Made by a program: the position numbers and the translations under genes. A stretch of 64,000 bases of DNA from Nostoc sp. NIES-3756 (GTDB taxonomy: Bacteria; Cyanobacteriota; Cyanobacteriia; Cyanobacteriales; Nostocaceae), in contig NZ_AP017295.1 in assembly GCF_001548375.1 (NCBI RefSeq), positions 4,374,501-4,438,500 of the forward strand. The letters run 5' to 3'. The notes beneath the pieces were generated by a model. The model was not told the origin of the DNA, ran no database searches, and saw only the letters and a list, made by a program, of their open reading frames with translations. Within the stretch, counting starts at the first letter, position 1, and every line of letters begins with the position of its first letter. Shown here in pieces: positions 35,296 to 44,961 of the stretch.

Positions 35296-36147
35296 CTAGC
35301 TATTTGTTGTAGGACGATGAGTAACAAATTCTTGGAGTTTGGCTACGGCAAAATCTAAGATAAGTCCCGTTAAGCCGATGACGAAGACGGCGAGGAAGAC
35401 TGAACTGAGATTTAAACGACTCCATTCATCCCAAACGAAGAAGCCGATACCAATACCGCCTGTAAGCATTTCTACTGCAACTATGACTAACCAAGCAATA
35501 CCTAAGCTGATGCGTAAGCCTGTAAAAATATAGGGTAAACTGGCAGGCCAAATAATTTTCGTAATTCTCCGCCAACGGGGCATTTCTAGCACTCTGGCTA
35601 CATCTAAATAATCCTTGGGAACGCTGGAGACTCCTAAGGCAGTATTAATAATTGTTGGCCAGAGGGAGGTGATAAATATAACGAAAATTGCTGAGGGATC
35701 TGCTAGGTTGAAGATAGCTAAGGCGATGGGTAGCCATGCCAAGGGTGATACGGGTTTGAATATTTGAATGATGGGATTGAGTGCTAACATTGCAGGTTTA
35801 GACATCCCAATTAAGAAGCCGAAAGGAATGGCGACTACTGCACCTAACACAAAACCAATCAAGACTCGTCGTAAACTTGCTATTAGTAACCAACCAATCC
35901 CTAAGTTACCAGGGCCTCTCTCATAGAAGGGGTTTAATATATAGTCCAAGTTAGCGACTAGTGCTTCTGGTGGCGTTGGCATTAATTCATGATTTGCCAA
36001 GGCAATAATCCACCACAACAATATAATTCCTAAAAATCCCAAGGCAGGAAGTATGACTACATCCCTAACGAGAATTGGTTTGGCTTTTTTCCATGCAGCT
36101 TGACTAGCAACAGCTGCGATCGCTGCTAAATTTAATTGCAATATCAT
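35296..36147 (-). CDS. ABC transporter permease (NrtB/SsuC-type)
   Basis: A 283-residue inner-membrane permease with about six helices and the coupling motif (EAA loop) LDVARVLEMPRWRRITKIIWPASLPYIFTGLRIS, truncated here as the pattern around residues 180-215. It belongs to the family that moves nitrate, bicarbonate, cyanate or sulfonates. GAGGGGG precedes ATG 36147. It is the first gene of the operon permease, binding protein, ATPase; the leader has a c-di-AMP-type riboswitch. The order differs from nrtABCD or cmpABCD, and there is no NrtC-like second ATPase. Confidence 0.9.
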   Translation of the reverse strand: MILQLNLAAIAAVASQAAWKKAKPILVRDVVILPALGFLGIILLWWIIALANHELMPTPPEALVANLDYILNPFYERGPGNLGIGWLLIASLRRVLIGFVLGAVVAIPFGFLIGMSKPAMLALNPIIQIFKPVSPLAWLPIALAIFNLADPSAIFVIFITSLWPTIINTALGVSSVPKDYLDVARVLEMPRWRRITKIIWPASLPYIFTGLRISLGIAWLVIVAVEMLTGGIGIGFFVWDEWSRLNLSSVFLAVFVIGLTGLILDFAVAKLQEFVTHRPTTNS

Positions 36148-36179
36148 TATGCCCCCTCAACAGGTTCAATGCAGGTACG

Positions 36180-36210
36180 AAAAAACGAGCAGTACCAGCC
36201 CCGGACACTG
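36180..36210 (-). terminator. Possible riboswitch terminator, ABC operon
   Basis: On the minus strand an imperfect hairpin (plus CAGTACC at 36190-36196 against GGACACTG at 36203-36210) is followed by T6. Weaker than the terminator of copy B. Confidence 0.45.
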
Positions 36211-36234
36211 ATGAGAACCAAACATTAATCAAAT

Positions 36235-36440
36235 GCTGTCTCTTCAGTCTCCTCTCAATGCCTACGAAGTTAGCTGACGGGCTAGGGCTGAGAGATGCCC
36301 CTCTCTTTTGAGTGCTAAGTAATGAGTGCTGAGTTAGATATTTTAGATTGAGTTATTCTTGACTCTTGACTCTTTAGTTAACACTCTTTGGGAGATACGC
36401 CCCACAAGGTGGTTCCTCCGCTCCAACTTTAATTACTGTA
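36235..36440 (-). promoter_or_regulatory. c-di-AMP riboswitch (ydaO-yuaA type), copy A
   Basis: On the minus strand the leader of the ABC permease gene has TTGGAGCGGAGGAACCA, GGGGCGTATCT and the hallmark CCCGTCAGCTAAC, then CGTAGGC, in 36259-36281. The closing stem is CTCTCA/TGAGAG (plus 36252-36257 and 36289-36294). This is the ydaO-yuaA class that senses c-di-AMP. The variable arm contains ACTCAGCACTCATTACTTAG repeat units. It would control uptake of the transporter's anion in response to c-di-AMP. Confidence 0.87.
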
Positions 36441-36848
36441 AATACGTCGGATTAGGCTGACTTACTCTAATTTCAGATAATGGTACAAAAAAAATAACAT
36501 TTTCAATCAAGAAAAACAACCCCTATTTGATAGATATTGTTTATTTGATTACAATAAACTAATTCATATTCTTATATTTCGCCATAAATATTGTGATGGT
36601 TAGTCTAGTACTTAAGTGCGATTAAGCATAAGCAAGGCTATCTCAGAGACTTACATAGCTAATATTATTTTTAGTCGCTCAGAATAATCAATCCAGCCAA
36701 AGAGTTAATCAGTATTTCCACTGTGGCATTGCTCATCTATATCATTTGGTAGGTGATTTTTTTCATTAATGGTGATAACGTCCACTACGCTCGTTAAACT
36801 AATTCCATATAGAATTAATTCCTCTATCGCGTAGCTGAATTTAAAAGA
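36441..36848. other. Intergenic region upstream of riboswitch and kinase
   Basis: AT-rich 400-base region holding the minus-strand promoter of the riboswitch-led operon and the plus-strand promoter of the RsbRD kinase. A short minus-strand ORF at 36705-36929 overlaps the kinase start and is judged spurious. Confidence 0.4.
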
Positions 36849-38039
36849 ATGGAATTTAGTCAAGTTCTGGCAGACAATAGTAACATTATCATCGCCAAAT
36901 GGGTTGCCGCAGTTCGTGAGGATAGACACATTGAGAGTGCTGACGATTTATCCTACACGGCGATTAAAAATCATATTCCTGATGTGTTTCAGGCTATGGT
37001 GACAGTATTGTCCCAATCTCAGGAGAGTGATATTAAATCAATTGTAACTGCGAGTTGGCAGCATGGGTTACTACGTGCTGAACAAGGCTTTGATCCATCA
37101 GAGATTGCCCGTGAGTATCGTCTGTTAAGAAAAGTAATATTCGATACTATAGAAACTGACTTACTACAGGTAACTCCCGCCGAGATTATTCGTTATATGC
37201 GTTTAATTGACGCGGTGATTGATGAAGCGATCTCCAGATGTTTTCATAGTTATGTTGGGGAACGGTTACGGGAATTAGAACATCTCCATGCTTCTTTGCG
37301 GCTGCATAATGAAGAACTAACACGCTTAGTCAGTACAAATGAAGATAAATTATCACAACTAGCCCACGAACTTAAACATCCTTTAACAGCAATTATTGGT
37401 TACTCAGATTTATTTCTCCGACAACAAAGACGAACAATTCCTACAAGAGATAACACAGTTAACATAGAACATATTGAGCGTGTATTACGTAACGGTAGAC
37501 ATTTACTACGATTAATTAATAATGTATTAGAACTGTCGCGCTATGAAGCTGGAAAAATTCAGTTGCAAGTAGCACCAACTAATATTAGAGAATTAATTAA
37601 TAATGTCTGTGAAATGTTGGAACCCCTGGCTGCTGATAAAAATTTATCAATCTTAGTTGACTGGGAACGTGCGCCTAATGAAACAATTACAGATGGGTTC
37701 CAATTACAACAAATTGTCACAAATCTTGTAAGTAATGCGATTCGTTATACAGAGATAGGCACTATCAGTATAATGTGTGAAGTAGTGAATGATGAAAAAT
37801 GGGCGATCGCTGTCTCAGATACAGGAATTGGTATTGCCGAAAAAGACCAAACCAAAATATTTGAACCTTATTTTCGTGTCACTTCTCAATCTCGTCCTTA
37901 CGCACCTGATAGCACTGGTTTAGGGTTAGCGATAGTTGTACGTTTAGTTAAATTATTGCAAGGTGAAGTTACCCTAGTTTCGCAAGAAGGAGTGGGTTCT
38001 ACTTTTACCGTAACTTTTCCTTTGAGGGTGGAGGTTTAA
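36849..38039 (+). CDS. RsbRD-N sensor histidine kinase
   Basis: A 396-residue soluble kinase. Residues 1-140 match the RsbRD N-terminal domain (sensor of the stressosome type: FSQVLADNSNIIIAKWVAAVR and AREYRLLRKVIFDTI). HisKA has phospho-acceptor His 173 in LAHELKHPLTAIIGYSD; HATPase_c has NLVSNAIRYTE, VSDTGIGIAE and STGLGLAIVVRLV. It is probably a cytosolic stress sensor. No response regulator is adjacent. It is divergent from the riboswitch-controlled ABC operon, so it might respond to the same condition; that is inference. Confidence 0.9.
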   Translation: MEFSQVLADNSNIIIAKWVAAVREDRHIESADDLSYTAIKNHIPDVFQAMVTVLSQSQESDIKSIVTASWQHGLLRAEQGFDPSEIAREYRLLRKVIFDTIETDLLQVTPAEIIRYMRLIDAVIDEAISRCFHSYVGERLRELEHLHASLRLHNEELTRLVSTNEDKLSQLAHELKHPLTAIIGYSDLFLRQQRRTIPTRDNTVNIEHIERVLRNGRHLLRLINNVLELSRYEAGKIQLQVAPTNIRELINNVCEMLEPLAADKNLSILVDWERAPNETITDGFQLQQIVTNLVSNAIRYTEIGTISIMCEVVNDEKWAIAVSDTGIGIAEKDQTKIFEPYFRVTSQSRPYAPDSTGLGLAIVVRLVKLLQGEVTLVSQEGVGSTFTVTFPLRVEV

Positions 38040-38107
38040 TTAAACGCAGAGGAACGCGAAGTTCAGCGCGGAGTTGCGCGGAGGTTTTTTAATAAAAGAG
38101 GTTGATT

Positions 38108-38794
38108 TTATAACAGTCCTTTCTTTTTCAATTTCATAAGTGCATCTTCAGCCGCAGCTTTTTCTGCTTCTTTTTTATTGCGTCCTTTACCTTCACCATA
38201 TTCTTTTCCCTCTACCAAAACTGTAGCTATAAACTCTGGTGCATGAGAGGGGCCGCCTATTTGTTTTGTATCATATTTAGGAGGATTTGTAATACCTGTA
38301 CTTTGTACCCACTCTTGAAAGCGATTTTTTGAGTCTACATTAGAACGAAAAATCACAACCTGTTCTGGTACAGAACCAAACAAAGGTTCTACAATTGCTC
38401 GAACAGCTTCAATATCTGAATTATTATCTAGATAATAAGCGCCAATCACAGCTTCAAAGGTACTGCTTAGTAAATTAGGATTGTGAAAACCACCATCTCG
38501 AATTGCGCCTTGTCCTAAACGCATCCGCAAGTCTAAACCTACTTCTATGGCAAATTTAGCTAATTGCTTTTCATCCACTAATGCAGAACGGCGACGAGTT
38601 AATTCATCTTCTCCTTTATCTTGATGTTTCTCATAGAGATATTGACCACTTAAAAAATTTAATATAGCATCACCGAGAAATTCTAGGCGTTCATTATCTT
38701 GTACATCTTCGCCTGGATGTTCATTCACATAAGAACGGTGTGTGAGTGCTTGACGCAAAAGTTTTTCATGATTGAATTTAAGAATATCGTGCAT
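38108..38794 (-). CDS. rnc: Ribonuclease III
   Basis: A 228-residue double-strand RNA endonuclease used in rRNA and mRNA processing. The signature NERLEFLGDAI (residues 34-44) carries the metal-binding Glu and Asp, with the second acidic cluster in LLSSTFEAVIGAYYLD. A C-terminal double-stranded-RNA-binding domain (SKNRFQEWVQSTGITNPPKY, KEAEKAAAEDALMKLKKKG) follows. Length fits full rnc, not the plant/bacterial mini-III type. It is followed upstream on the same strand by a Uma2 gene. Confidence 0.93.
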   Translation of the reverse strand: MHDILKFNHEKLLRQALTHRSYVNEHPGEDVQDNERLEFLGDAILNFLSGQYLYEKHQDKGEDELTRRRSALVDEKQLAKFAIEVGLDLRMRLGQGAIRDGGFHNPNLLSSTFEAVIGAYYLDNNSDIEAVRAIVEPLFGSVPEQVVIFRSNVDSKNRFQEWVQSTGITNPPKYDTKQIGGPSHAPEFIATVLVEGKEYGEGKGRNKKEAEKAAAEDALMKLKKKGLL

Positions 38795-38854
38795 GTTTTA
38801 TTAAAAATTGGCTCAATCTTGTTAAAGAAGCTCGACTATATTCTAAAAAAAAAC

Positions 38855-39439
38855 TTAATTTAGCTTCGCTGGAAATAATCTACTTAAATCAAGGGACAAA
38901 TCAGGGAAACAAGGTAAAGCTATTATTTGATTAGATAAAACAATCCGCTTATTCAGATAACCATATTTTCCTTGATGATCTTGATAAGGCTCACTGTAAG
39001 ATTCTAAATAATTATCAAATAAATTGAATATCCAATAATCCACAATCCCTGCTTTGGCATAGAGAGGTATTTTAATGTCTTGGTCATAACTTAAAGAAGA
39101 ATCTGCAACTTCTACTACTAGCAACACATCGCTAGGACTAGGATGAGCAGATAAATAATCATCCGTGCGATTACGCACAATAGCAAAATCTGGTTCAGGT
39201 TCGCTGTTAGGTGGTAAAGTAATCGGAGCTTGAGATTGCAAAGTAGCTCTATCACCTATAAGTTTTGGCAATTCTTTCCAAAGTCTTCGTAAGCAAGTTT
39301 CATGTGCTGTACCCTTAGATACCATTTGAATGATTTCCCCGTTAATTAATTCAATGTGGTCGTCCTCATGAAAAAAGCCTAATTCGGCTAGTTTGTGGTA
39401 CTCGTCTAGCGTGAAGCGTTTAGCTTGAGCAATACTCAT
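38855..39439 (-). CDS. Uma2 family endonuclease-like protein (DUF820)
   Basis: A 194-residue PD-(D/E)XK-fold protein of the Uma2/DUF820 family, which is greatly expanded in cyanobacteria. It shows RFTLDEYHKLAELGFF, HIELINGEIIQM, EPDFAIVRNR, VLLVVEVADSSLSYD and IPLYAKAGIVDYWIFNL, with the EPD and EV(A)D acidic residues and downstream Lys of the nuclease core. Activity in the family is poorly known; a second copy lies at 56.6-57.2 kb. About 60 bases separate it from rnc. Confidence 0.85.
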   Translation of the reverse strand: MSIAQAKRFTLDEYHKLAELGFFHEDDHIELINGEIIQMVSKGTAHETCLRRLWKELPKLIGDRATLQSQAPITLPPNSEPEPDFAIVRNRTDDYLSAHPSPSDVLLVVEVADSSLSYDQDIKIPLYAKAGIVDYWIFNLFDNYLESYSEPYQDHQGKYGYLNKRIVLSNQIIALPCFPDLSLDLSRLFPAKLN

Positions 39440-39637
39440 AAAATCCTACTCCTAAGGCAACACAAAGCCCTAATTCCTGTAACCCTTATTGTAAATGTGC
39501 CAGAAATTGATATGCTAAAAGCCGAGACTAGCTTGAAAGTGTTGACGGTTGACAGTTGACTGCTGACTGCTGAGTCAAAATTCCTAGTTATAAAGTCTTG
39601 ACAAGACTATACTTTTGCTCATCATCATCTGCAAACC

Positions 39638-41674
39638 ATGCCTGCGCCTACTTTAAATCCCACAATTACTGCTTTTCCCTTGACAGCCGTAGTCGGTCAA
39701 GAAGCCATCAAACTCGCCCTGCTGTTAGCAGCCGTCGATCCTGGTTTGGGGGGAGTAGCGATCGCAGGTCGTCGCGGTACGGCAAAATCTGTAATGGCGC
39801 GTGCTATCCACGCCCTACTTCCACCCATTGAAGTTGTCAAAGGTTCATTAAGTAACTGCGACCCCAGCCACCCAGAAGAATGGGATGATTATTTATTAGC
39901 GGAGAATGCTGATACAAATATTCAGGATGTCCCGACTGAGATTATCCCTGCACCCTTCATACAAATACCTCTAGGGGTGACAGAAGACAGATTACTTGGT
40001 TCTGTGGATGTGGAACAATCAGTCAAGCAAGGGGATACAGTATTCCAACCAGGGTTACTCGCCACAGCTAACCGGGGTGTACTGTACGTAGATGAAATTA
40101 ATTTATTAGATGACCAAATCTCCAATCAACTATTAACCGTACTTTCCGAAGGACGCAACCAAATCGAACGCGAGGGGATTAGCTTTCAGCATCCGTGTAA
40201 ATCCCTGTTTATCGCCACCTACAACCCAGAAGAAGGGGCGTTAAGGGAGCATTTATTAGATAGAATTGCGATCGCACTTTCTGCTGACGGTGTTCTCGGT
40301 TTAGATCAAAGAGTAGCAGCAGTTGAGCAAGCGATCGCCTACTCCCAATCCCCCCAAGATTTCCTCCAGCAATACGACGAAGATTTAGACGCACTCAAAA
40401 CCCAAATCATCCTGGCGCGGGAATGGTTGAAGGAAGTTACCATCACCCAAGAACAAATTGCTTACTTAGTAGATGAAGCCATTCGCGGCGTTGTACAAGG
40501 ACATCGCGCCGAGTTATTTGCTGTACGAGTTGCCAAAGCGGCGGCGGCTTTAGATGGACGCACCACCGTCAACGCTGATGATTTGCGTCGGGCTGTAGAG
40601 TTGGTTATTGTACCACGAGCAACAGTTATCCAGACACCGCCACCAGACCAACCACCGCCACCACCGCCACCACCACCACAAAGCCAGGACGAATCAGAAG
40701 AACAACAAGAAGAAGAACAGGAAGAAGAACAAGACGATAAGCCGGAAGAACAAGAACAGCAAGAACCCCCTAGCATCCCCGAAGAATTTATCTTCGACCC
40801 AGAGGGTGTAATTCTTGATAACAGTGTGCTGTATTTTGCCCAGATGGCACAGCGTCAAGGAAAATCCGGTAGCCGCAGCATCATCTTCTCAGATGACCGG
40901 GGACGCTATATTAAACCCATGTTACCCAAGGGTAAAGTCCGGCGGATTGCCGTAGATGCTACCTTGCGATCGGCTGCACCTTACCAAAAAGCACGCAGAG
41001 AAAGACAGCCAGACAGGAAAGTTATTGTTGAACAGAGTGATATTCGCTCAAAACGCTTAGTCCGCAAAGCTGGGGCGTTGGTAGTGTTCGTAGTAGACGC
41101 ATCCGGTTCAATGGCTTTAAACCGGATGCAGTCAGCCAAAGGTGCAGTTATGCAGCTACTCACCGAAGCCTACCAAAACCGTGACCAAGTAGCCTTAATA
41201 CCCTTCCGGGGAGAACAAGCAGAGGTATTATTACCTCCCACCCGTTCTATCGCCTTAGCACGGAACCGTTTAGAAAGATTACCTTGTGGTGGTGGTTCAC
41301 CCCTGGCGCATGGTTTAACCCAAGCTGTCCGTGTCGGTGTGAATGCCCAGATGGGTGGAGATATTGGGCAAGTTGTGATTGTAGCTATTACCGACGGACG
41401 GGGAAATATTCCCTTGTCGCGTTCCTTGGGCGAACCCCAAGAAGCAGGAGAAAAACCAGACATCAAAGCGGAATTGTTAGACATCGCCGCCAGGATTCGC
41501 GCTTTGGGGATGCAGTTACTCGTTATAGATACTGAAAGTAAATTTGTCTCCACTGGCTTTGCTAAAGAATTAGCAAAAACATCAGGAGGTAAATATTATC
41601 ATCTGCCAAAAGCCACCGATCAAGCAATTGCTGCCATGACTAGAGGTGCGATCGCTGATTTAAAATCTCGGTAG
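39638..41674 (+). CDS. chlD: Magnesium-protoporphyrin IX chelatase subunit D
   Basis: A 678-residue ChlD/BchD subunit that, with ChlI and ChlH, inserts Mg2+ into protoporphyrin IX at the first committed step of chlorophyll synthesis. The N-terminal AAA+ part has [14 protein letters not shown] (44-57) and [15 protein letters not shown]; a Pro-rich then Glu/Gln-rich acidic linker (about 325-385, [14 protein letters not shown]) follows; a C-terminal VWA integrin-like domain has the MIDAS motif [13 protein letters not shown]. Walker motifs are partly degenerate, as usual for ChlD. ChlI and ChlH are not in the window. The stop codon abuts a TTAGTCAT repeat. Confidence 0.95.
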   Translation: MPAPTLNPTITAFPLTAVVGQEAIKLALLLAAVDPGLGGVAIAGRRGTAKSVMARAIHALLPPIEVVKGSLSNCDPSHPEEWDDYLLAENADTNIQDVPTEIIPAPFIQIPLGVTEDRLLGSVDVEQSVKQGDTVFQPGLLATANRGVLYVDEINLLDDQISNQLLTVLSEGRNQIEREGISFQHPCKSLFIATYNPEEGALREHLLDRIAIALSADGVLGLDQRVAAVEQAIAYSQSPQDFLQQYDEDLDALKTQIILAREWLKEVTITQEQIAYLVDEAIRGVVQGHRAELFAVRVAKAAAALDGRTTVNADDLRRAVELVIVPRATVIQTPPPDQPPPPPPPPPQSQDESEEQQEEEQEEEQDDKPEEQEQQEPPSIPEEFIFDPEGVILDNSVLYFAQMAQRQGKSGSRSIIFSDDRGRYIKPMLPKGKVRRIAVDATLRSAAPYQKARRERQPDRKVIVEQSDIRSKRLVRKAGALVVFVVDASGSMALNRMQSAKGAVMQLLTEAYQNRDQVALIPFRGEQAEVLLPPTRSIALARNRLERLPCGGGSPLAHGLTQAVRVGVNAQMGGDIGQVVIVAITDGRGNIPLSRSLGEPQEAGEKPDIKAELLDIAARIRALGMQLLVIDTESKFVSTGFAKELAKTSGGKYYHLPKATDQAIAAMTRGAIADLKSR

Positions 41675-41755
41675 ATTAGTCATTAGTCAATGGTCAATAG
41701 TTATTAGTACATAAACTGTGGACTGTGGACTATGGACTTTTGACTATTGACTATG
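41675..41755. repeat. Heptamer repeats between chlD and sigma factor gene
   Basis: TTAGTCA, TCAATGG, TGGACTG and TTGACTA type units fill the gap between two convergent genes and reach into both stop codons. Confidence 0.7.
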
Positions 41756-42536
41756 AACCTGTTGGCATTGCGTGGGGTTGCAAATAGCAAATTAAATCTT
41801 GAATACCTTTTTGCAAATACCGGGTTACTGTCATAGGACTAGTGCCAATAGTCTTGGCAGCATCTTTGCGAGAAAGTTCTTTCAAAAAGACCATTTCTAC
41901 TGCTTGGCGGGGCTTTTCTTCTAACAGACTAATTGCCCCTTGGAGTTGTTGCCGTTCTTCGTCTTGTTGTTGCTGGGCAATTGTCCGGGGACAAGGAAGC
42001 GCTTCGCCTAAAGTAATTTGGCAATCAACATAGTGTACTGCGGTAGCGTCTAAACTCAAAGGCATCCGGTTTTGGGCGGCTAATTTGGTTTCTTGCCACT
42101 CTTGTACAGATACCTTAAGGTACTTGGCAATTTCTGAATCTTTGGGCGGGCGACCTAAAGATATTGCCAATTCTTTACGGACTTTTTGTCCTTCATTATA
42201 GAGTTCTTGCCAACGACGAGGAATTTTTAATAAACTACTGCGATCGCGCAGAAAATGCAGCATTTCACCACGAATGTATGGCACAGCAAAGGAACTAAAA
42301 GCATATCCTTGACTAGGATCAAAGCGTTCTATCGCTCTTATTAAACCAAAATAACCAATTTGTTCTAAATCTTCATAGGGTTCATTACATTGATGGCTAA
42401 ATTTATGAGCCATCTTTCTGACTAAACCAGTGTGTAATTGAACCAGTTTATTACGAAGTTTAATAGAAGGATTTTGGTGGTATAAGCGCAATAACTCCAT
42501 ACCATCAGTTTGCATAGAGGACTCAATTGCTGCCAT
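41751..42536 (-). CDS. sigF: RNA polymerase sigma factor, SigF-like (group 3)
   Basis: A 261-residue sigma-70 family protein of the SigB/F/G type: region 2 with DLEQIGYFGLIRAIERFDPSQGYAFSSFAVPYIRGEMLHFLRD, abbreviated here by its DLEQIG and FDPSQG landmarks, region 3 LGRPPKDSEIAKYL, and region 4 with SRKDAAKTIGTSPMTVTRYL as helix-turn-helix. In cyanobacteria SigF controls pilus, phototaxis and stress genes. ATG 42536 follows AAAGGA; an upstream start at 42641 would add a leader unlike the family. No anti-sigma gene is adjacent. Confidence 0.86.
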   Translation of the reverse strand: MAAIESSMQTDGMELLRLYHQNPSIKLRNKLVQLHTGLVRKMAHKFSHQCNEPYEDLEQIGYFGLIRAIERFDPSQGYAFSSFAVPYIRGEMLHFLRDRSSLLKIPRRWQELYNEGQKVRKELAISLGRPPKDSEIAKYLKVSVQEWQETKLAAQNRMPLSLDATAVHYVDCQITLGEALPCPRTIAQQQQDEERQQLQGAISLLEEKPRQAVEMVFLKELSRKDAAKTIGTSPMTVTRYLQKGIQDLICYLQPHAMPTGS

Positions 42537-42930
42537 ATAAAAAATTCCTTTGTTGTAACTCCTTTTTTCATCAAATTGGAGTTGCGTAATATTTTCTTTA
42601 AAGCTGTAATTATTTTCCTTAGTCAAGCATGAATAAACCATCGTTGTTTCACTGAATTTATTAGTGAACCGACTCTAATGTTCAGTGTTTGTACGCATGA
42701 TTTCTGAGTTGCCTCTGTTATCAGTATTTTTATCTATTCAGCGAAAAATAATATATATAATGCCTAAGCTTGGCAATAAATATTTATGTAATCTTCAAAC
42801 CCTTACTAGAAGAAGGAAACAAGGATATAGAAGATAAACATATACGATTAATTTTGTGTCATTAGTCAAACTTAACTATTGTAAATAAGTAATACAAACA
42901 TCAGGAATGTTCACTGAATTTAGTTACAAA

Positions 42931-42959
42931 TAAAAACCCCTGTCCATTAAGCACAGGGG
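42931..42959 (-). terminator. Terminator hairpin
   Basis: CCCCTGT (42937-42943) pairs with ACAGGGG (42953-42959); on the minus strand it is followed by a TTTTTATTT run. It is 519 bases beyond the helicase stop, so it may serve a small RNA instead. Confidence 0.7.
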
Positions 42960-43310
42960 ATAAAAATATGTGAAAAAATATTAAGTTTAAATCGCCAATT
43001 TTCTACTTGATTTATCTAAAACTTATCTTGAAATTTATCTTGCTTAAAAGCCATTAAAAAACACTCATGTTCATATTTAATAGCTATGTTTAGTGGGAAT
43101 TAATTACCAGTAAATATATTACAACAATATATTAAATATTTATTACCTTTTTCCTAAGCTTGTCATTTTTTATTATTGCTGCCATTATGTCCAGACTTAG
43201 AATACAAGTTCTCTACATCTTTAGTTAGCGTAAAATTACTTAAGTTTCTTATCATTGCACCTGCTTGAGCTAGAGTATAGTATTTCTACTCATCAGGAAA
43301 GCTTAAATGC

Positions 43311-43417
43311 TAGGGTACGTTAAAGCAATGCGTAACGCACCGCTTGATCATGTTGCGTTACGGCAATTTATACTGTCGCTCATACTCAAATCCTGACACT
43401 GCCGTAACACACCCTAC
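43311..43417. repeat. Dispersed repeat of TAGGGTGCGT family
   Basis: Contains TAGGGTACGTTA at the left, ACACACCCTACTTA at the right, and two inner arms ATGCGTAACGCA and TGCGTTACGGCA. It is related to the inverted repeat at 11445-11510. Confidence 0.55.
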
Positions 43418-43477
43418 TTAATATTTACTTTATAATTAAGCTCTCATTTCTAACAACTGACACCTATGGAATAATGA

Positions 43478-44953
43478 CTAAACATCCAATAACCCATATC
43501 GCTTTTGTAAATCAAGCAACTTGATTCTAGCTTCCCCTGCATTGTCAGCTAAATCAGCAAATTCCACAAAGCGACGCAGTTCTTTTCTTAAGAGATTACG
43601 TTCAACTTCTATAGTTTCTCTATCCAAATCTGGCGGCAGAACAATCATGTCGTATATGGCCGCTCGTTTTTTATTTGGATGAGGACGTAAAACTCTACCC
43701 CGTCGCTGAATAAACTGACGAGGATTACCAGAACTAGATAAAATTACGGCTGTTTGAATTGCGGGAATATCTACGCCCTCATCTAAACAACGAATTGCGA
43801 CTAAACCTTGTAATTCCCCATTTTCAAACTGACGGCGCAAGATTTCTCTTTCCTGTAAAGATGTTTGGGCTGTATATGTACTGATTTTATACCCTAATTC
43901 CCCACCTAAAATTTTCGCCACAGCTTTGAGTTGATGCAGAGATGAGCGTTGACCTATCTCTAGCGAACCATCACTACAATAAAATAGGGTATGGGTAGTT
44001 TCGCGGCGTGTTGCCATTAATTGACGTAAGGCTTTGAGTTTATTTTGTGCTGCGCCAATTAATCTGGCACGTTGCATTAGTAATGGTTTTAAATCTTCGT
44101 TATCTTCAAAGTTTGGTGATTCGCCATTATTCTTTTCTTTATACAGTAAAGAACGCCCAATCCTTTTAGTTAGCTTTAAATAAGCAATACTCTCTGCTTC
44201 AGTTAGTTCTACCAGAATGGGATAATACAAATAATGCACCAAAGCACCTTGAGCGATCGCATCCCTTAAAGTAAACTCTGGTTGTAAGACTGGGCCGAAG
44301 TAGTCAAATAAAGATTGCGTGCCATCATCATCAAAATACCTCTCCGGTGTGGCAGATAAAGCCAGCCTTAAACCCACCCGCCGGGGCAAACTTTCTTCTA
44401 ATTTTGGTGCGCCTAAATTATGGGCTTCATCCCCCACAATGAAAGTTTTAGCAGGAAAATACTTGAGTTGCGATTGAAAACCATCACCAATTAATGTGGA
44501 ATTGGTCGTAATGACAGTAACAAAGCTTTGAGAACCAGAACGCAAATTGTAAAGTTGTGTAGAAAGTTGACTTTGCCAACTGCGGAGATTCTCAAAGGCT
44601 AATATGGGTTGCAAATTAAACTTCTCGCATTCTCTTGCCCATTGTGCCACTAGATGACGATAGGGACACACTACCAATAGTACCTGCAAATTAATCTGCT
44701 GATATAATTCACAAGCGATCGCCAGTGCAGTAATAGTCTTACCGCTACCAGTCGCCATTTTCAGCGTTCCTCGGCCATTATTCGCAAACCAGTTAGTCAT
44801 AGCTTGACGCTGATACTGCCGCAACTTTACAGATAGCGGCATTCTAGGACACCCTGGTAATGGCTGAGTCTGGTAACGTCCCTGATTTTCCCTTACAAAG
44901 GGTAATTTTAGCCGAAAAACAGGATACTGCACTGGTTCTTGCTTCAGGTACAT
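43478..44953 (-). CDS. DEAD/DEAH-box (superfamily 2) helicase
   Basis: A 491-residue SF2 helicase of the XPB/type III restriction (Res) subunit kind. Motif I is ATGSGKT, motif II is GDEAH (VGDEAHNLG), motif III LALSATPER, motif VI QFIQRRGRVLRPHP. It is likely a DNA translocase. Nothing beside it indicates a restriction system: no methylase or nuclease gene is adjacent. A 9-base tandem repeat (GATGAGGGG) sits directly before its start. Confidence 0.85.
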   Translation of the reverse strand: MYLKQEPVQYPVFRLKLPFVRENQGRYQTQPLPGCPRMPLSVKLRQYQRQAMTNWFANNGRGTLKMATGSGKTITALAIACELYQQINLQVLLVVCPYRHLVAQWARECEKFNLQPILAFENLRSWQSQLSTQLYNLRSGSQSFVTVITTNSTLIGDGFQSQLKYFPAKTFIVGDEAHNLGAPKLEESLPRRVGLRLALSATPERYFDDDGTQSLFDYFGPVLQPEFTLRDAIAQGALVHYLYYPILVELTEAESIAYLKLTKRIGRSLLYKEKNNGESPNFEDNEDLKPLLMQRARLIGAAQNKLKALRQLMATRRETTHTLFYCSDGSLEIGQRSSLHQLKAVAKILGGELGYKISTYTAQTSLQEREILRRQFENGELQGLVAIRCLDEGVDIPAIQTAVILSSSGNPRQFIQRRGRVLRPHPNKKRAAIYDMIVLPPDLDRETIEVERNLLRKELRRFVEFADLADNAGEARIKLLDLQKRYGLLDV

Positions 44954-44961
44954 AGGTTAGA

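Larger units (their letters stand above)
42537..43477. other. Long intergenic region before helicase gene
   Basis: About 940 AT-rich bases without a credible gene. It contains a minus-strand terminator hairpin (42937-42959), and an inverted-repeat element with GTGCGTTACGGC-type arms at about 43311-43417. A small RNA upstream of the terminator on the minus strand is possible. Confidence 0.45.

Noticed and set aside
36705..36929. 74-codon minus-strand frame overlapping the RsbRD kinase start
   Set aside because: It overlaps a convincing kinase gene by about 80 bases, lacks a ribosome binding site and has no recognised domain.
40462..40776. Antisense frame within chlD rich in Ser and Gly
   Set aside because: It is the complement of the Pro/Glu-rich linker of ChlD and has no independent support.
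43478..44953. Helicase as part of a restriction or defence system
   Set aside because: No methylase, nuclease or other defence gene is adjacent; neighbours are a sigma factor gene and lexA.
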